Of a stretch of 21,198 bases of DNA, positions 8,417 to 16,886 are shown piece after piece. The notes under the pieces were generated by a model that was given only the letters and a program-made list of their open reading frames with translations, did not search any database and was not told the DNA's origin. The stretch's first letter is position 1; each line of letters starts with the position of its first letter. The stretch is from an uncultured Oscillospiraceae bacterium (GTDB taxonomy: Bacteria > Bacillota > Clostridia > Oscillospirales > Acutalibacteraceae): NCBI GenBank assembly GCA_900547305.1, contig URGH01000043.1, forward strand, positions 1 through 21,198, written 5' to 3'. The position numbers and the translations under genes are program-made.

Positions 8417-11400
8417 ATGAAGGTAAATATATTGAAAAGGCTTGCAGCTCTTTTTTGCTCGCTTTTATTTATTGTATTGATTCCCTTTTCCGCTTCGGCA
8501 CAGGTATATCCGTCTACCATTAAGGTGAAATGGTATTATCCCGAAAGCATTTTGAGGGTGGAAAAGAACGAGGAATCTCTTGTGCTGCATGTTTCTGTTA
8601 ACGGCAGTGAGCAAAAGCTGACTCTGGTTTTCCCGTCCTTCGGCGGTTTTCGGCTTTACGGTGAGTCGGAAGGCTTTTTCACTCCTGAAAAGCTCAATAA
8701 AATCGAATACGAGGAGATATCGGAAAAAGAGCTTTCAATGAAGGCTCAGGACGGAACTCGGGTTTTGCTTGATACCTCCGCCGAAAAATGGAAGATTGAT
8801 ATTTTTAATAATATGAATAATCAGGTTGCGCGTTTTGCGGCGGATCAAATTTGGTTCGGCTACCAAAACGGCGTGCTTAAAAAGGTTAAGCTTGAGTGCG
8901 GAATAAGCGAGGGAGAGAGTCTTTACGGCTTGGGCGAGCGTTTTGAAGCCTTTAATCAGCTCGGAATTAAAACGGTGCTGTGGAATCAGGACTCATGGAG
9001 CGAGGACGGAACATCCTATAAAAATATTCCGATTTTGCACAGCTCTGTAGGATATATGCTGTTTTTCAATTCGGCTTACAGTGCCGTTGCGGACATAGGC
9101 GTTACCGATAAGCGCAAGTATTCGCTTGATTTCAACGGTCCTAAATTTGATATGTATTTTTGGACCGGCTCTCCGCTTGAAAATATAGCGTCATATACCT
9201 CGCTTACGGGAACTCCGTTGCTTTCGCCTAAGTGGGCATACCGTTATTGGGCGGGCGCTTCGGGGCAGACATGGGAATCCGACGGTACGGAAAATGTTCT
9301 GGGTAAGCTTACCGAGTCTCTGTCCGGATATAAAAAGCTCGGAATAACCGATATAGCGGCGCTTTACGGCGAGGGAGAGCTTTCCTACAATATTCAGTCC
9401 TATAATAAGCTTTTATCAACAAATACAAGAATGCTTGCATGGACTACTCCGTTCCAAAGCCGTGCCGATATGAGCTATTGGATACCGAGTCTCAGCACGC
9501 TGTTTTCGGATTACGAGCTGCCCTGTTTCAGGGACGCGCTGAATCCTTGGACATATGCCGTTCAGCCGAGCACGGGAACAATGGATTATTCGCACCCGAA
9601 CGCGCTTGCGGTTCAGCGCGAAAGGTGGAAAAAGTATCTTGACTGGGGCTTGAAAGGGCTTATGGTGGATTACGGCGAATACATTCCGGAAAGCGTGCTT
9701 GCTTACAACGGTATGACAGGTGCTGAGTTCCATAATTTTTCAAGCTACTACTATTCTAAAGTAAACAATCAGGTGTTTTCCGAAAAATACGGTGATGACT
9801 TTGTACTCTTCGCGCGTAATGCCACCCAGGGCTCTCAGGTTTGGGCAGGCAATTTCAGCGGCGACCAAAAGGGCACGTTTGACGGAATGAAACGAGCGGT
9901 AAACGCAATGCTTACGCTTACTGCGTGTGGATTTTCAAACTGGGGCTCGGATATAGGCGGCTACGGCGCAACGGAAAACAGCGAAATATATACGCGCTGG
10001 CTGCAATTCGGTACATTCAGCCCGTATATGCGCCTGCACGGGCAGGGTGAGCAGGATCCGTGGCATTGGGGTGATGTTGCAGCGAACACCTTTGTTTCTC
10101 ATTATTGGCTGCGTGAAAACCTGCTTAATAAGATTTACAGCAGCGCGATAATAGCCAACAAAACAGGCTCGCCCGTTTCTAAATCCATGGCGCTTTCATT
10201 CCCCGGCAACAGCAAGCTTTTAAACAGCGAAAGCGAGTATATGTTCTGCGATGATCTGCTTGTCTGCCCGATTACGGATTATCTGTACCATACAAAGGTG
10301 ACGCTGCCAAAAGGAAATTGGTTTGATCTGTGGACCGGCAGACTGTATAAGGGCGGCAGTGAATATGATGTTGACGCTCCCCTTAACCTTACGCCGGTAT
10401 TTATAAGGAGCGGCTCGGTAATTCCCGTTACCGTTTCGGGCAAAACCCTTTCTCTTACGGATAAAATAGAGTCGGATTCGGCGGTTGAGGCGCTTGTTGT
10501 AATCGCTCCGAACGGGAAGAGACGGGAGGAGTATTGGAGCGATAAAAATACAAGGACCGTGTATACTTCTTCAGCCGACGGAAATACGTTTACCGTTTCG
10601 GCAGACCGCGCTTCAAAGGAAAAGGTTATACTGGCTTATGGTATAAACGCGAGCGAAGTAAAGGTGGACGGCAAAGCGCTTGAAAAGCTTGACCATATGC
10701 CGGAATCCGATGAAAGCGGATATTATGTTGACAGCTATACAAAAACCGTCATTCGCGTGCCCGCTTCCGATTGGAACAGTATTTCTATTACCTTGGGCGG
10801 CTTGCTTTCAAAAAATTTGGCGGAGAATAAAAAAATAACGACTCATTCGTTCAGGGCGTCCGATACAAAGCCTGAAAATATTGTTGACGGTAAAAAGGAT
10901 ACGCAATGGACCGTTACAAAGCTTGACGAAGCATTTTTCTCCGTTGACTTAGGAAAAGAGGAAACAATCGACCGCGTGGAGGTTAAATGGGTGAATAATT
11001 CGGGCTACGGCAAGAATTATACCGTTTCGGTATCAAAAGACGGGGATGAGTGGCAGGAAGTGTCGGCGGTTACGGATTCCGACGGTATGGTGGATATACT
11101 GCGCTTTGACCCTGTAAACGCGCGATATGTAAAGGTTTCGGATATTACGGCAGGCGGCGGGAAAACGGTCACTGTTTATGATTTCGGGGTGTATCGCTCG
11201 GCATATGCCTCAACCGACGGCACAGACAGCGGCGAACGGATAGATATGTCGGAAACCGACGATGACGAAACCGTTCCGGAGACCAAAAAGAGTATTATAA
11301 GAAAAAAGCGCAAGGTGGTAAGAAAAGGCAGTCCCGATATGTATTACGAATATATAGAAACGTGGGTAATCGTTCTCGGAGTTGTCGGCGGAGTGCTTTT

Positions 11401-11476
11401 AATTGCGGGCGCGGTAGCTGCAATAATACTTATAAAGAAAAAACGCGGAAAAAAGGTTAAAACGGAAAAGGAATAA
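8417..11476 (+). CDS. GH31 family glycosidase, exported, F5/8C module and C-terminal membrane anchor
   Basis: 1019 residues. A clear signal peptide (residues 1-28, hydrophobic core, SASA before Q29) is followed by a GH31 beta-sandwich with SLYGLGERF and the catalytic barrel. The probable nucleophile is D418 in LMVDYGEY, the acid/base is D483 in FSGDQKG, and GSDIGGYGA completes the core. Residues about 800-930 form an F5/8 type C (CBM32-like) module, recognisable from NIVDGKKDTQW and the YVKVSD strand. A basic linker (KSIIRKKRKVVRK) follows, then a transmembrane helix at about 983-1006 with a Lys/Arg-rich tail. There is no LPXTG sorting motif. The enzyme should sit on the outer face of the membrane and trim glycans before import. 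It shares the unusual DIAALYGEG strand (312-320) with its cytoplasmic paralogue. Substrate unknown. Confidence 0.93.
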   Translation: MKVNILKRLAALFCSLLFIVLIPFSASAQVYPSTIKVKWYYPESILRVEKNEESLVLHVSVNGSEQKLTLVFPSFGGFRLYGESEGFFTPEKLNKIEYEEISEKELSMKAQDGTRVLLDTSAEKWKIDIFNNMNNQVARFAADQIWFGYQNGVLKKVKLECGISEGESLYGLGERFEAFNQLGIKTVLWNQDSWSEDGTSYKNIPILHSSVGYMLFFNSAYSAVADIGVTDKRKYSLDFNGPKFDMYFWTGSPLENIASYTSLTGTPLLSPKWAYRYWAGASGQTWESDGTENVLGKLTESLSGYKKLGITDIAALYGEGELSYNIQSYNKLLSTNTRMLAWTTPFQSRADMSYWIPSLSTLFSDYELPCFRDALNPWTYAVQPSTGTMDYSHPNALAVQRERWKKYLDWGLKGLMVDYGEYIPESVLAYNGMTGAEFHNFSSYYYSKVNNQVFSEKYGDDFVLFARNATQGSQVWAGNFSGDQKGTFDGMKRAVNAMLTLTACGFSNWGSDIGGYGATENSEIYTRWLQFGTFSPYMRLHGQGEQDPWHWGDVAANTFVSHYWLRENLLNKIYSSAIIANKTGSPVSKSMALSFPGNSKLLNSESEYMFCDDLLVCPITDYLYHTKVTLPKGNWFDLWTGRLYKGGSEYDVDAPLNLTPVFIRSGSVIPVTVSGKTLSLTDKIESDSAVEALVVIAPNGKRREEYWSDKNTRTVYTSSADGNTFTVSADRASKEKVILAYGINASEVKVDGKALEKLDHMPESDESGYYVDSYTKTVIRVPASDWNSISITLGGLLSKNLAENKKITTHSFRASDTKPENIVDGKKDTQWTVTKLDEAFFSVDLGKEETIDRVEVKWVNNSGYGKNYTVSVSKDGDEWQEVSAVTDSDGMVDILRFDPVNARYVKVSDITAGGGKTVTVYDFGVYRSAYASTDGTDSGERIDMSETDDDETVPETKKSIIRKKRKVVRKGSPDMYYEYIETWVIVLGVVGGVLLIAGAVAAIILIKKKRGKKVKTEKE

Positions 11477-11481
11477 AACCG

Positions 11482-11488
11482 AGGGGAG
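11482..11488 (+). promoter_or_regulatory. Shine-Dalgarno supporting a TTG start
   Basis: AGGGGAG, nine bases before the TTG at 11498. The nearer ATG at 11490 meets a stop after three codons, so this site decides for TTG as initiation codon of the first esterase. Confidence 0.75.
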
Positions 11489-11497
11489 AATGTTTTT

Positions 11498-12127
11498 TTG
11501 AAGAACGTTAAAATTTTATTTCAGGGCGACAGCGTGACCGATGAGGAGCGCGACAGAAACGACCCGCATCACTTGGGAAAAGGTTATGCCAAATTTGCGG
11601 CACAAAGACTTAAAGAGGTATTCCCGCAAAAACAGCTTGAATTTCTTAATTTAGGTATTTCAGGCAATAAAAGCGGGGATCTGCTTGAAAGATGGGAAAA
11701 AGATTGCATTGCCGTTCAACCGGATATTGTATGCCTTATGATAGGCATTAACGATGTTTGGCACAGTTATGCACACGGTATTGATATAACAACCGAAGAG
11801 TATTCGGAGAATTGCCGCCGCATGCTTGAAGCACTTAAAAGCAAAACAAAGGCAGGCCTTGTTGTTATGGAGCCGTTTTTGCTTGATAATCCCGAAAAAC
11901 CGTTCAGAGAAAAGCTTGACCCCGATATAGACGCAATAAGGGTGCTTTCGCGCGAATATGCGGATATACTTGTTCCGCTTGACGGAATGATGACAGCCGC
12001 GGCAATAGAATACCGTGACGAAGATCTGACGTTTGACGGCGTTCATCCCAAAGAGGCGGGCGCAAGGCTTATCGGTATTTGGGCATCCGAGGCTATAGGG
12101 AAAGTAATTGATAAATATGGCTTTTGA
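11498..12127 (+). CDS. SGNH/GDSL-family esterase 1
   Basis: 209 residues beginning at TTG. All four SGNH blocks are seen: nucleophile S12 in QGDSVTD, the oxyanion Gly region LGISGNKSGD, N85 in IGINDVW, and the D180/H183 pair in DGVHP. The size is that of a single-domain SGNH hydrolase. There is no signal peptide, so it is cytoplasmic. Within a glycosidase operon the likely role is removal of O-acyl (often acetyl) groups from imported oligosaccharides so that exo-glycosidases can proceed. Acyl group and sugar are not determinable here. It starts 22 bases after the exported GH31 and overlaps the next esterase gene. The rare start codon may lower its expression. Confidence 0.9.
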   Translation: MKNVKILFQGDSVTDEERDRNDPHHLGKGYAKFAAQRLKEVFPQKQLEFLNLGISGNKSGDLLERWEKDCIAVQPDIVCLMIGINDVWHSYAHGIDITTEEYSENCRRMLEALKSKTKAGLVVMEPFLLDNPEKPFREKLDPDIDAIRVLSREYADILVPLDGMMTAAAIEYRDEDLTFDGVHPKEAGARLIGIWASEAIGKVIDKYGF

Positions 12128-13208
12128 TAACGCATTTAAGCTTTTTGAAGAATATTCGTCAAATACCGTTGCGGGAACGAATAATAACTTTATTTTAAAG
12201 GGCAGTTTTGAAAATAAAACCTCGGCAATTTATTATAAGGTTCAAAAACACGGAAAATCAACTTACAGATTTTGCTTTTCAAACTGTGTTGACAGCACAT
12301 ACGGCGACGGAACTCAATGTCAGGCAAATTGCCTTGGCGGCAGTTGGCGGATAGTTTCCGCTTTTGCGGGCGACGGCGGCGCTTACGGCGATCCGCATAT
12401 GACGGAAAAACTTGTACCTTTAAGTTTTTCTGGCAGTACGAAAAAGGATGTGCTGCCGGGAGAAATTTTTTGGAGCGATGAAACAGAGCTTGAAATTCCG
12501 AAAAATCATTATTTATGCTTCAAAATTACCTTCAGCGGCAGTGAGATACCTTTTACACCCGATAAAATTATACCCGCATTTTCTCTGGACGAAAACGGTT
12601 TTAAAGAGGATAAAGAATTTCCGCAGCCGATTTTTGTGGGTATAAGGGTCAGCAAAAGCAAAAAAGTTGTATTTATCGGCGATTCCATTACCCAAGGCCT
12701 CGGCACAACGCCCGATAAATATGAGTTTTGGGCGGCAAGACTTTCAGAGCGGCTGGGAAAAAATTTCAGCTTTTGGAATTTGGGGCTCGGCTGCGGGCAT
12801 GCGTATGACGCAGTAACCGACGGCAGTTGGCTGAAAAAGGCAAAGACGGGCGATACGGTTTTTGTTTGTTTCGGAGTTAACGATATAAATATGCACCGTT
12901 CCGTTACGGGTATCTGTAATGATACGGAGCGTATTGTGTATCTTTTAAAATCGGCCGGCTGCAAGGTTATACTGCTTTCCGTACCGCCGTTTGATATGGT
13001 GGGAGAGGATAAGGAAAAATGGTATGCCGTGAACGATTTTCTGCGTAATACCGTATCAAAAAATGCAGACGGTTTTTTCGATGTTTCCGATATCATCGGA
13101 AAACCGTCGCCGAGAAGGCATATGTCGCTTTACGGACCTCACCCGGACGGTAACGGCGGAAAAGCCTTGGGTGACGCGCTATATGCGGCGTTCGGAAAAT
13201 TGCTTTAG
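12117..13208 (+). CDS. Two-domain SGNH/GDSL-family esterase 2, atypical triad
   Basis: 363 residues from the ATG at 12117, overlapping the preceding stop by 11 bases. A TTG at 12108 is an alternative start and lies at a better distance from AGGG at 12097-12100. Residues 1-180 form a beta-rich domain (YRFCFSNCVDSTYGDG, then LGGSWRIVSAFAGDGG). The SGNH domain follows: S190 in IGDSITQG, the Gly region LGLGCGHAYD, N255 in FGVNDIN and H342 in YGPHPDGNGG. The Asp usually three residues before the His is Y339. A jelly-roll plus SGNH layout without the triad Asp recalls carbohydrate esterase family 2, which uses a Ser-His dyad, but that assignment is inference. There is no signal peptide. The role is probably cytoplasmic deacylation of imported sugars. 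Confidence 0.87.
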   Translation: MAFDNAFKLFEEYSSNTVAGTNNNFILKGSFENKTSAIYYKVQKHGKSTYRFCFSNCVDSTYGDGTQCQANCLGGSWRIVSAFAGDGGAYGDPHMTEKLVPLSFSGSTKKDVLPGEIFWSDETELEIPKNHYLCFKITFSGSEIPFTPDKIIPAFSLDENGFKEDKEFPQPIFVGIRVSKSKKVVFIGDSITQGLGTTPDKYEFWAARLSERLGKNFSFWNLGLGCGHAYDAVTDGSWLKKAKTGDTVFVCFGVNDINMHRSVTGICNDTERIVYLLKSAGCKVILLSVPPFDMVGEDKEKWYAVNDFLRNTVSKNADGFFDVSDIIGKPSPRRHMSLYGPHPDGNGGKALGDALYAAFGKLL

Positions 13209-13244
13209 GCTGTTGTAAATATTTTCAGCGCTTTCAATGTGTGT

Positions 13245-13250
13245 AAGGAG
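13245..13250 (+). promoter_or_regulatory. Shine-Dalgarno of the GH3 gene
   Basis: AAGGAG, nine bases before the ATG at 13260. It lies in a 51-base gap that otherwise holds nothing I can identify: no hairpin followed by a T-run and no clear promoter. Confidence 0.75.
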
Positions 13251-13259
13251 TAAATTTTA

Positions 13260-14894
13260 ATGAAAACAAATAACGAAATAAGAAAAGTCGTTGAGTCCAT
13301 GAGCCTTGATGAGCTTTGCGGGCAGGTTTTGAACATTGATCTGGCAAGCCCCGATTTTGAAATATCCGAGTATGACGGAATATTTAAAGAAATGCACTTG
13401 GGTTCGGTATATACCGCACCGGTAAGCCCGCTTTGCAAGGGCATGAATCAGCTTGAAATGAACAGAACGCTTTGCAAAAGGGCGGGGGAATATGCCCCGA
13501 TTCCGACAATGGTGCTTACCGACGGTTGGATTGAAAACTTTGACCAGCAAATTACCAAAATGGCGTGGGGAGCAACGGATGACCCCGAGCTTATGGAAGA
13601 GTACGCACGGGTTTACGCGCAAATGCTCAGAAAAACGGGAAATCATGTGCTTTTGGGACCCGTGGTTGATATAAATTACAATTTTAATAATCCGCTTGTA
13701 AATACAAGGGCAATGTCGGACAGTGCCGACCATGTTATAAAAATGGCGGGCGCTTTTGTGCGCGGGCTTACATCCGAAAACAGGGTAGTTGCCTGCTGCA
13801 AGCACTTCCCCGGAGACGGTATGGACGACCGCAATCAGCACTACTGCACAACCGTTAACAGCAAGGGCAGGCAGGAATGGCTTGAAACTTACGGACGCGT
13901 ATATAAGGAAATGTTCAAAAACGGCGCTAAAGCGGTTATGTGTGCGCACATCAGTCTTCCGTCATGGCAGAGCGAAGAAGAAATTGACCCGATAACAGGT
14001 TATCTTCCGTGCTCGCTCAGTAAAAATCTTATGACCGATCTTTTAAAGAGAAAACTCGGCTTTGACGGGTGTATTATTTCCGACGCCATGAATATGGTGG
14101 GAGCGGTTGCGGTTTGTAAACGCGAGGAACTCGGTGTGCGTTTTATAAATGCGGGCGGAGATTTAATGCTCTTTTCCAAGCCCGAGGATTACAGGGCAAT
14201 AAGAAAGGCTGCGGAAGACGGAGTTATACCGACAGAGCGGTTGAGAGACGCCGCAGAACGGGTTTTAAGACTTAAAAACAGCGTAGGTCTACTGGATGAC
14301 GAACAGTCCGACGACGCAAAAATAAGCCTGAGCGGCGACCCGCAGGATTATATAGATAAGGCGGTTGCAAAATCCTTTAGAATTGAGCGCAACTTTGATA
14401 AGCTTATCCCGTTGAAATTAAACCGTGGGGACAGAATATTGCTTTTGAACCTTATATCCACATCCTCGAACAATAACGACGCAAATATTGACGAGCCGCT
14501 GAGAAAAGAGCTTGAAGACCGCGGATTTAAGGTTGATCGAAAAAACATACCGTTTATTCATACGGAGCTTAAAGGCATAGAGGAAAATTACGATTGCGTG
14601 CTGGTAAACAGTTTTATTGACGTTTCACACAGCAATGCCGGCTCGCTGCGCTGCGGCAGCGACCATATGGGGCCGTTTTGGGACGGGTTGGGACTTTCAC
14701 ACCCGAAATTTATATTTACTTCCTTCGGCGACCCGTATAAGCTTTATGAATTTCCGTTTTTACACACCTACATAAACGCTTTTTCATGCGGTGAAAAAAC
14801 GCAGAAATATTTTGTTAAGGTGCTGCTCGGGGAAGAAAAAGCGCTCGGTAAAAATCCCGTTGAGCTGAAGGGCTTTTTTGAAAGGGAAGTTTAA
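13260..14894 (+). CDS. GH3 family glycosidase, NagZ-like, cytoplasmic
   Basis: 544 residues, no signal peptide. The GH3 N-terminal TIM barrel shows KHFPGDG at 181-187 and the nucleophile D275 in IISDAMNM. A C-terminal alpha/beta domain (about 350-540) ends the protein. KHxPGxG followed by a nearby His is the pattern of NagZ-type GH3 enzymes (beta-N-acetylhexosaminidase or GlcNAc phosphorylase), in which an Asp-x-His pair acts as acid/base. Here the equivalent is N192-Q193-H194, so the Asp appears replaced by Asn. Whether it removes beta-GlcNAc, beta-glucose or another residue is open. It probably cleaves terminal beta-linked sugars from imported oligosaccharides, between the esterases and the GHL6-like enzyme in the operon. 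Confidence 0.9.
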   Translation: MKTNNEIRKVVESMSLDELCGQVLNIDLASPDFEISEYDGIFKEMHLGSVYTAPVSPLCKGMNQLEMNRTLCKRAGEYAPIPTMVLTDGWIENFDQQITKMAWGATDDPELMEEYARVYAQMLRKTGNHVLLGPVVDINYNFNNPLVNTRAMSDSADHVIKMAGAFVRGLTSENRVVACCKHFPGDGMDDRNQHYCTTVNSKGRQEWLETYGRVYKEMFKNGAKAVMCAHISLPSWQSEEEIDPITGYLPCSLSKNLMTDLLKRKLGFDGCIISDAMNMVGAVAVCKREELGVRFINAGGDLMLFSKPEDYRAIRKAAEDGVIPTERLRDAAERVLRLKNSVGLLDDEQSDDAKISLSGDPQDYIDKAVAKSFRIERNFDKLIPLKLNRGDRILLLNLISTSSNNNDANIDEPLRKELEDRGFKVDRKNIPFIHTELKGIEENYDCVLVNSFIDVSHSNAGSLRCGSDHMGPFWDGLGLSHPKFIFTSFGDPYKLYEFPFLHTYINAFSCGEKTQKYFVKVLLGEEKALGKNPVELKGFFEREV

Positions 14895-14927
14895 CACGCA
14901 AGGCAATACTGCAAGGGAGAGCAACAT

Positions 14928-16868
14928 ATGAAAACATATGACAGAAAAAACGGCTTTTTGGGCGTGCATTTTGACTTTCACGCCTCAAGAGATAACAGGC
15001 ACATAGGAAAAAGCTTCACCGAAAAAACGGTGCAGGATGTTATTGACATGCTGCATCCCGATTATATTCAGTGCGATACAAAGGGAGCTTACGGCATTGC
15101 AAGCTACCCTACAAAACTTGAAAATCGCGCACCCGAAATAGATAAGGATATACTTAAGATCTGGCGTAAGGTCACAAAGGAAAACGGCGTGGGTCTTTTT
15201 GCACATCATGCCGCAATGGATGATAGAGACGCGGCGGAGAGACATCCCGATTGGGCGCTTATGCGGGCTGACGGATCTCTTGATCCGCGCTTGCTTAACG
15301 TTCCGGGTGATTACATAGAAAAAAGGCTCATTCCGCAGCTTTTGGAGCTTGCGGGGGATTATGAGCTTGACGGCGCATGGATGGACGGTTCGGGATTTAA
15401 TATTGAGCCTAATTACAGACCCGAAATACTTGCAAGGTTTACCGAAAAAACCGGTATAACCGAAATTCCGAAAAACGAAAACGACCCGCATTATGCCGAG
15501 TTTTTGCAGTTCTTCCGTGATGAATATGCCGAAACCAGGCGCCATTACATCAATGCGGTACATGAAAAATATCCCGACTTCCAAATATGCTGCAATTGGG
15601 ATTATACCTCTTACGATTCGGAAAAGGTTGATTCCGACATTTCGTTTATTTCGGCAGATATATGGGGTATGACAACATTTAATATTCTCAGAATGGAATG
15701 CCGCTTTATTTCCGCACAGAAAAAGCCGTGGGATCTTATGCTGTGGTGCGATGCCGCCAAATACGCCGGTGGATTTGTCAATTGCCTGAAGCCTTCCGTT
15801 CAGCTTATGCACGAGGCTTCCCAGATAATGATGCACGGCGGCGGGGTGGAGCTGTATATGCTTCAGGAACCGGACGGCGGTGTGGATATTAAAAAGCTTG
15901 ATAAATTTAAAGAAACCTTTGATTATTGCCGTAAATACAGAGAATATCTTTTCGGCAGCGAATCGCTCTCTCAAATTGCCGTGCTGTTTGACGGGAAAAC
16001 GGCAATGAAGATGAATAACAAAGCATACGGATTTTTCGAGGGCTCGCTGCTAGACGGTATTAACGGTATTCTGCAATGCTTTGCGGATTCGCAGCAATCG
16101 GTTGACGTTATAGGAGAGTGGGAGCTTGATAACCCCGCTTTGCGGTATAAGCTGATAGTTGTTCCCGAATGGTCGGAACTCAGCTGCAAGGATAAATTGC
16201 TCGCATTTGCCGAAAACGGCGGCAGCCTGCTTATTATCGGCAGCGACGCAACAAAGCTTTTTGAAAAAGAACTCGGCGTCAGCATTACCGATACGGTTAA
16301 ACAGAAGAGAGTATTTATAGGCGATAAGTACGATTATTGCTCATTCGGTGAATTGAGCGATATAAACGAGGTTAAGGTGTTAACTGCTGTTGCTGCGGAA
16401 AACGCATTTTTAAACAGCGATTTTTCTGATATTCATACAGCGCTTACTGTAAACGGGCTCGGGAAAGGCAAAATTGCCGGCATTTATTTTGATATTGGGC
16501 AGCAATATATAAACGGAAGAACCGCAGGCGCTTGCGATTTTGTTAAGCGCACCGTCTCAAAGCTTTTGCAAAAGCCGGAACTGACCGTTATCGGCAGCCG
16601 CAATGTTGAAGTTGCCCTGCGCAGAAACTGCGGTAAAAAAGAGGTGGTTCTGCTTAACTGCTCCGGACCGCACAGCGACCCGAATACTTTTACATACGAT
16701 GAGCTTTTGCCGATTTGCGACATTACCGTAAAGGTTAAAACCGAAAACAAACCCGAAAAGGTTGTCCGACAGCCGGAAAATCTGCAGCTTGATTTTGAAT
16801 GGGACGGCGAATATACTGCGGTGAAACTTGAAAAGCTCGAAATAATGAGCGTTATCACACTTGATTGA
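14928..16868 (+). CDS. Putative glycosidase, GHL6-like TIM barrel
   Basis: 646 residues, no signal peptide, start supported by AAGGGAGAG about eight bases upstream. The N-terminal half begins HFDFHAS, then IQCDTKGAYGIASYPTK, LFAHHAAMDD, HPDWALM, DGAWMDGSG (D148, D153) and ICCNWDYTS, in the order expected of a GHL6/alpha-amylase-clan or fucosidase-like (beta/alpha)8 barrel. A Rossmann-like segment (YKLIVVPEWSELSCKDKLL, then GGSLLIIGS) follows, like the beta-galactosidase trimerisation domain, and then a beta-sandwich. No characterised family can be assigned confidently. D153 and an acidic residue near SADIWG are candidate catalytic residues. Because fucI lies in the same operon an alpha-L-fucosidase role is tempting, but GH29 signatures are not visible. 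It is flanked by GH3 and GH38 genes, which supports a cytoplasmic exo-glycosidase role. Confidence 0.8.
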   Translation: MKTYDRKNGFLGVHFDFHASRDNRHIGKSFTEKTVQDVIDMLHPDYIQCDTKGAYGIASYPTKLENRAPEIDKDILKIWRKVTKENGVGLFAHHAAMDDRDAAERHPDWALMRADGSLDPRLLNVPGDYIEKRLIPQLLELAGDYELDGAWMDGSGFNIEPNYRPEILARFTEKTGITEIPKNENDPHYAEFLQFFRDEYAETRRHYINAVHEKYPDFQICCNWDYTSYDSEKVDSDISFISADIWGMTTFNILRMECRFISAQKKPWDLMLWCDAAKYAGGFVNCLKPSVQLMHEASQIMMHGGGVELYMLQEPDGGVDIKKLDKFKETFDYCRKYREYLFGSESLSQIAVLFDGKTAMKMNNKAYGFFEGSLLDGINGILQCFADSQQSVDVIGEWELDNPALRYKLIVVPEWSELSCKDKLLAFAENGGSLLIIGSDATKLFEKELGVSITDTVKQKRVFIGDKYDYCSFGELSDINEVKVLTAVAAENAFLNSDFSDIHTALTVNGLGKGKIAGIYFDIGQQYINGRTAGACDFVKRTVSKLLQKPELTVIGSRNVEVALRRNCGKKEVVLLNCSGPHSDPNTFTYDELLPICDITVKVKTENKPEKVVRQPENLQLDFEWDGEYTAVKLEKLEIMSVITLD

Positions 16869-16886
16869 AGGAAATAAATTTACTGT

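Noticed and set aside
6131..11476. Sulfoquinovosidase (YihQ-like) identity for the GH31 pair
   Set aside because: The DYGE and GDQ motifs resemble YihQ, but the Arg/Trp segment that YihQ uses for the sulfonate is absent and the whole strand region differs. No other sulfoquinovose genes are nearby.
13209..13259. Possible terminator or promoter in the gap before the GH3 gene
   Set aside because: No stable inverted repeat followed by a T-run and no spaced -35/-10 pair is evident. Only a ribosome site is seen.
13257..13949. A 230-codon open frame on the minus strand
   Set aside because: It lies opposite the GH3 gene with its intact KHFPGDG segment. No domain or ribosome site supports it.
14985..15974. 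A 329-codon open frame on the minus strand
   Set aside because: It lies opposite the GHL6-like gene, whose plus-strand product has clear motifs, conserved order and a good ribosome site. The minus-strand product has the Arg/Cys/His-rich composition of an antisense shadow.
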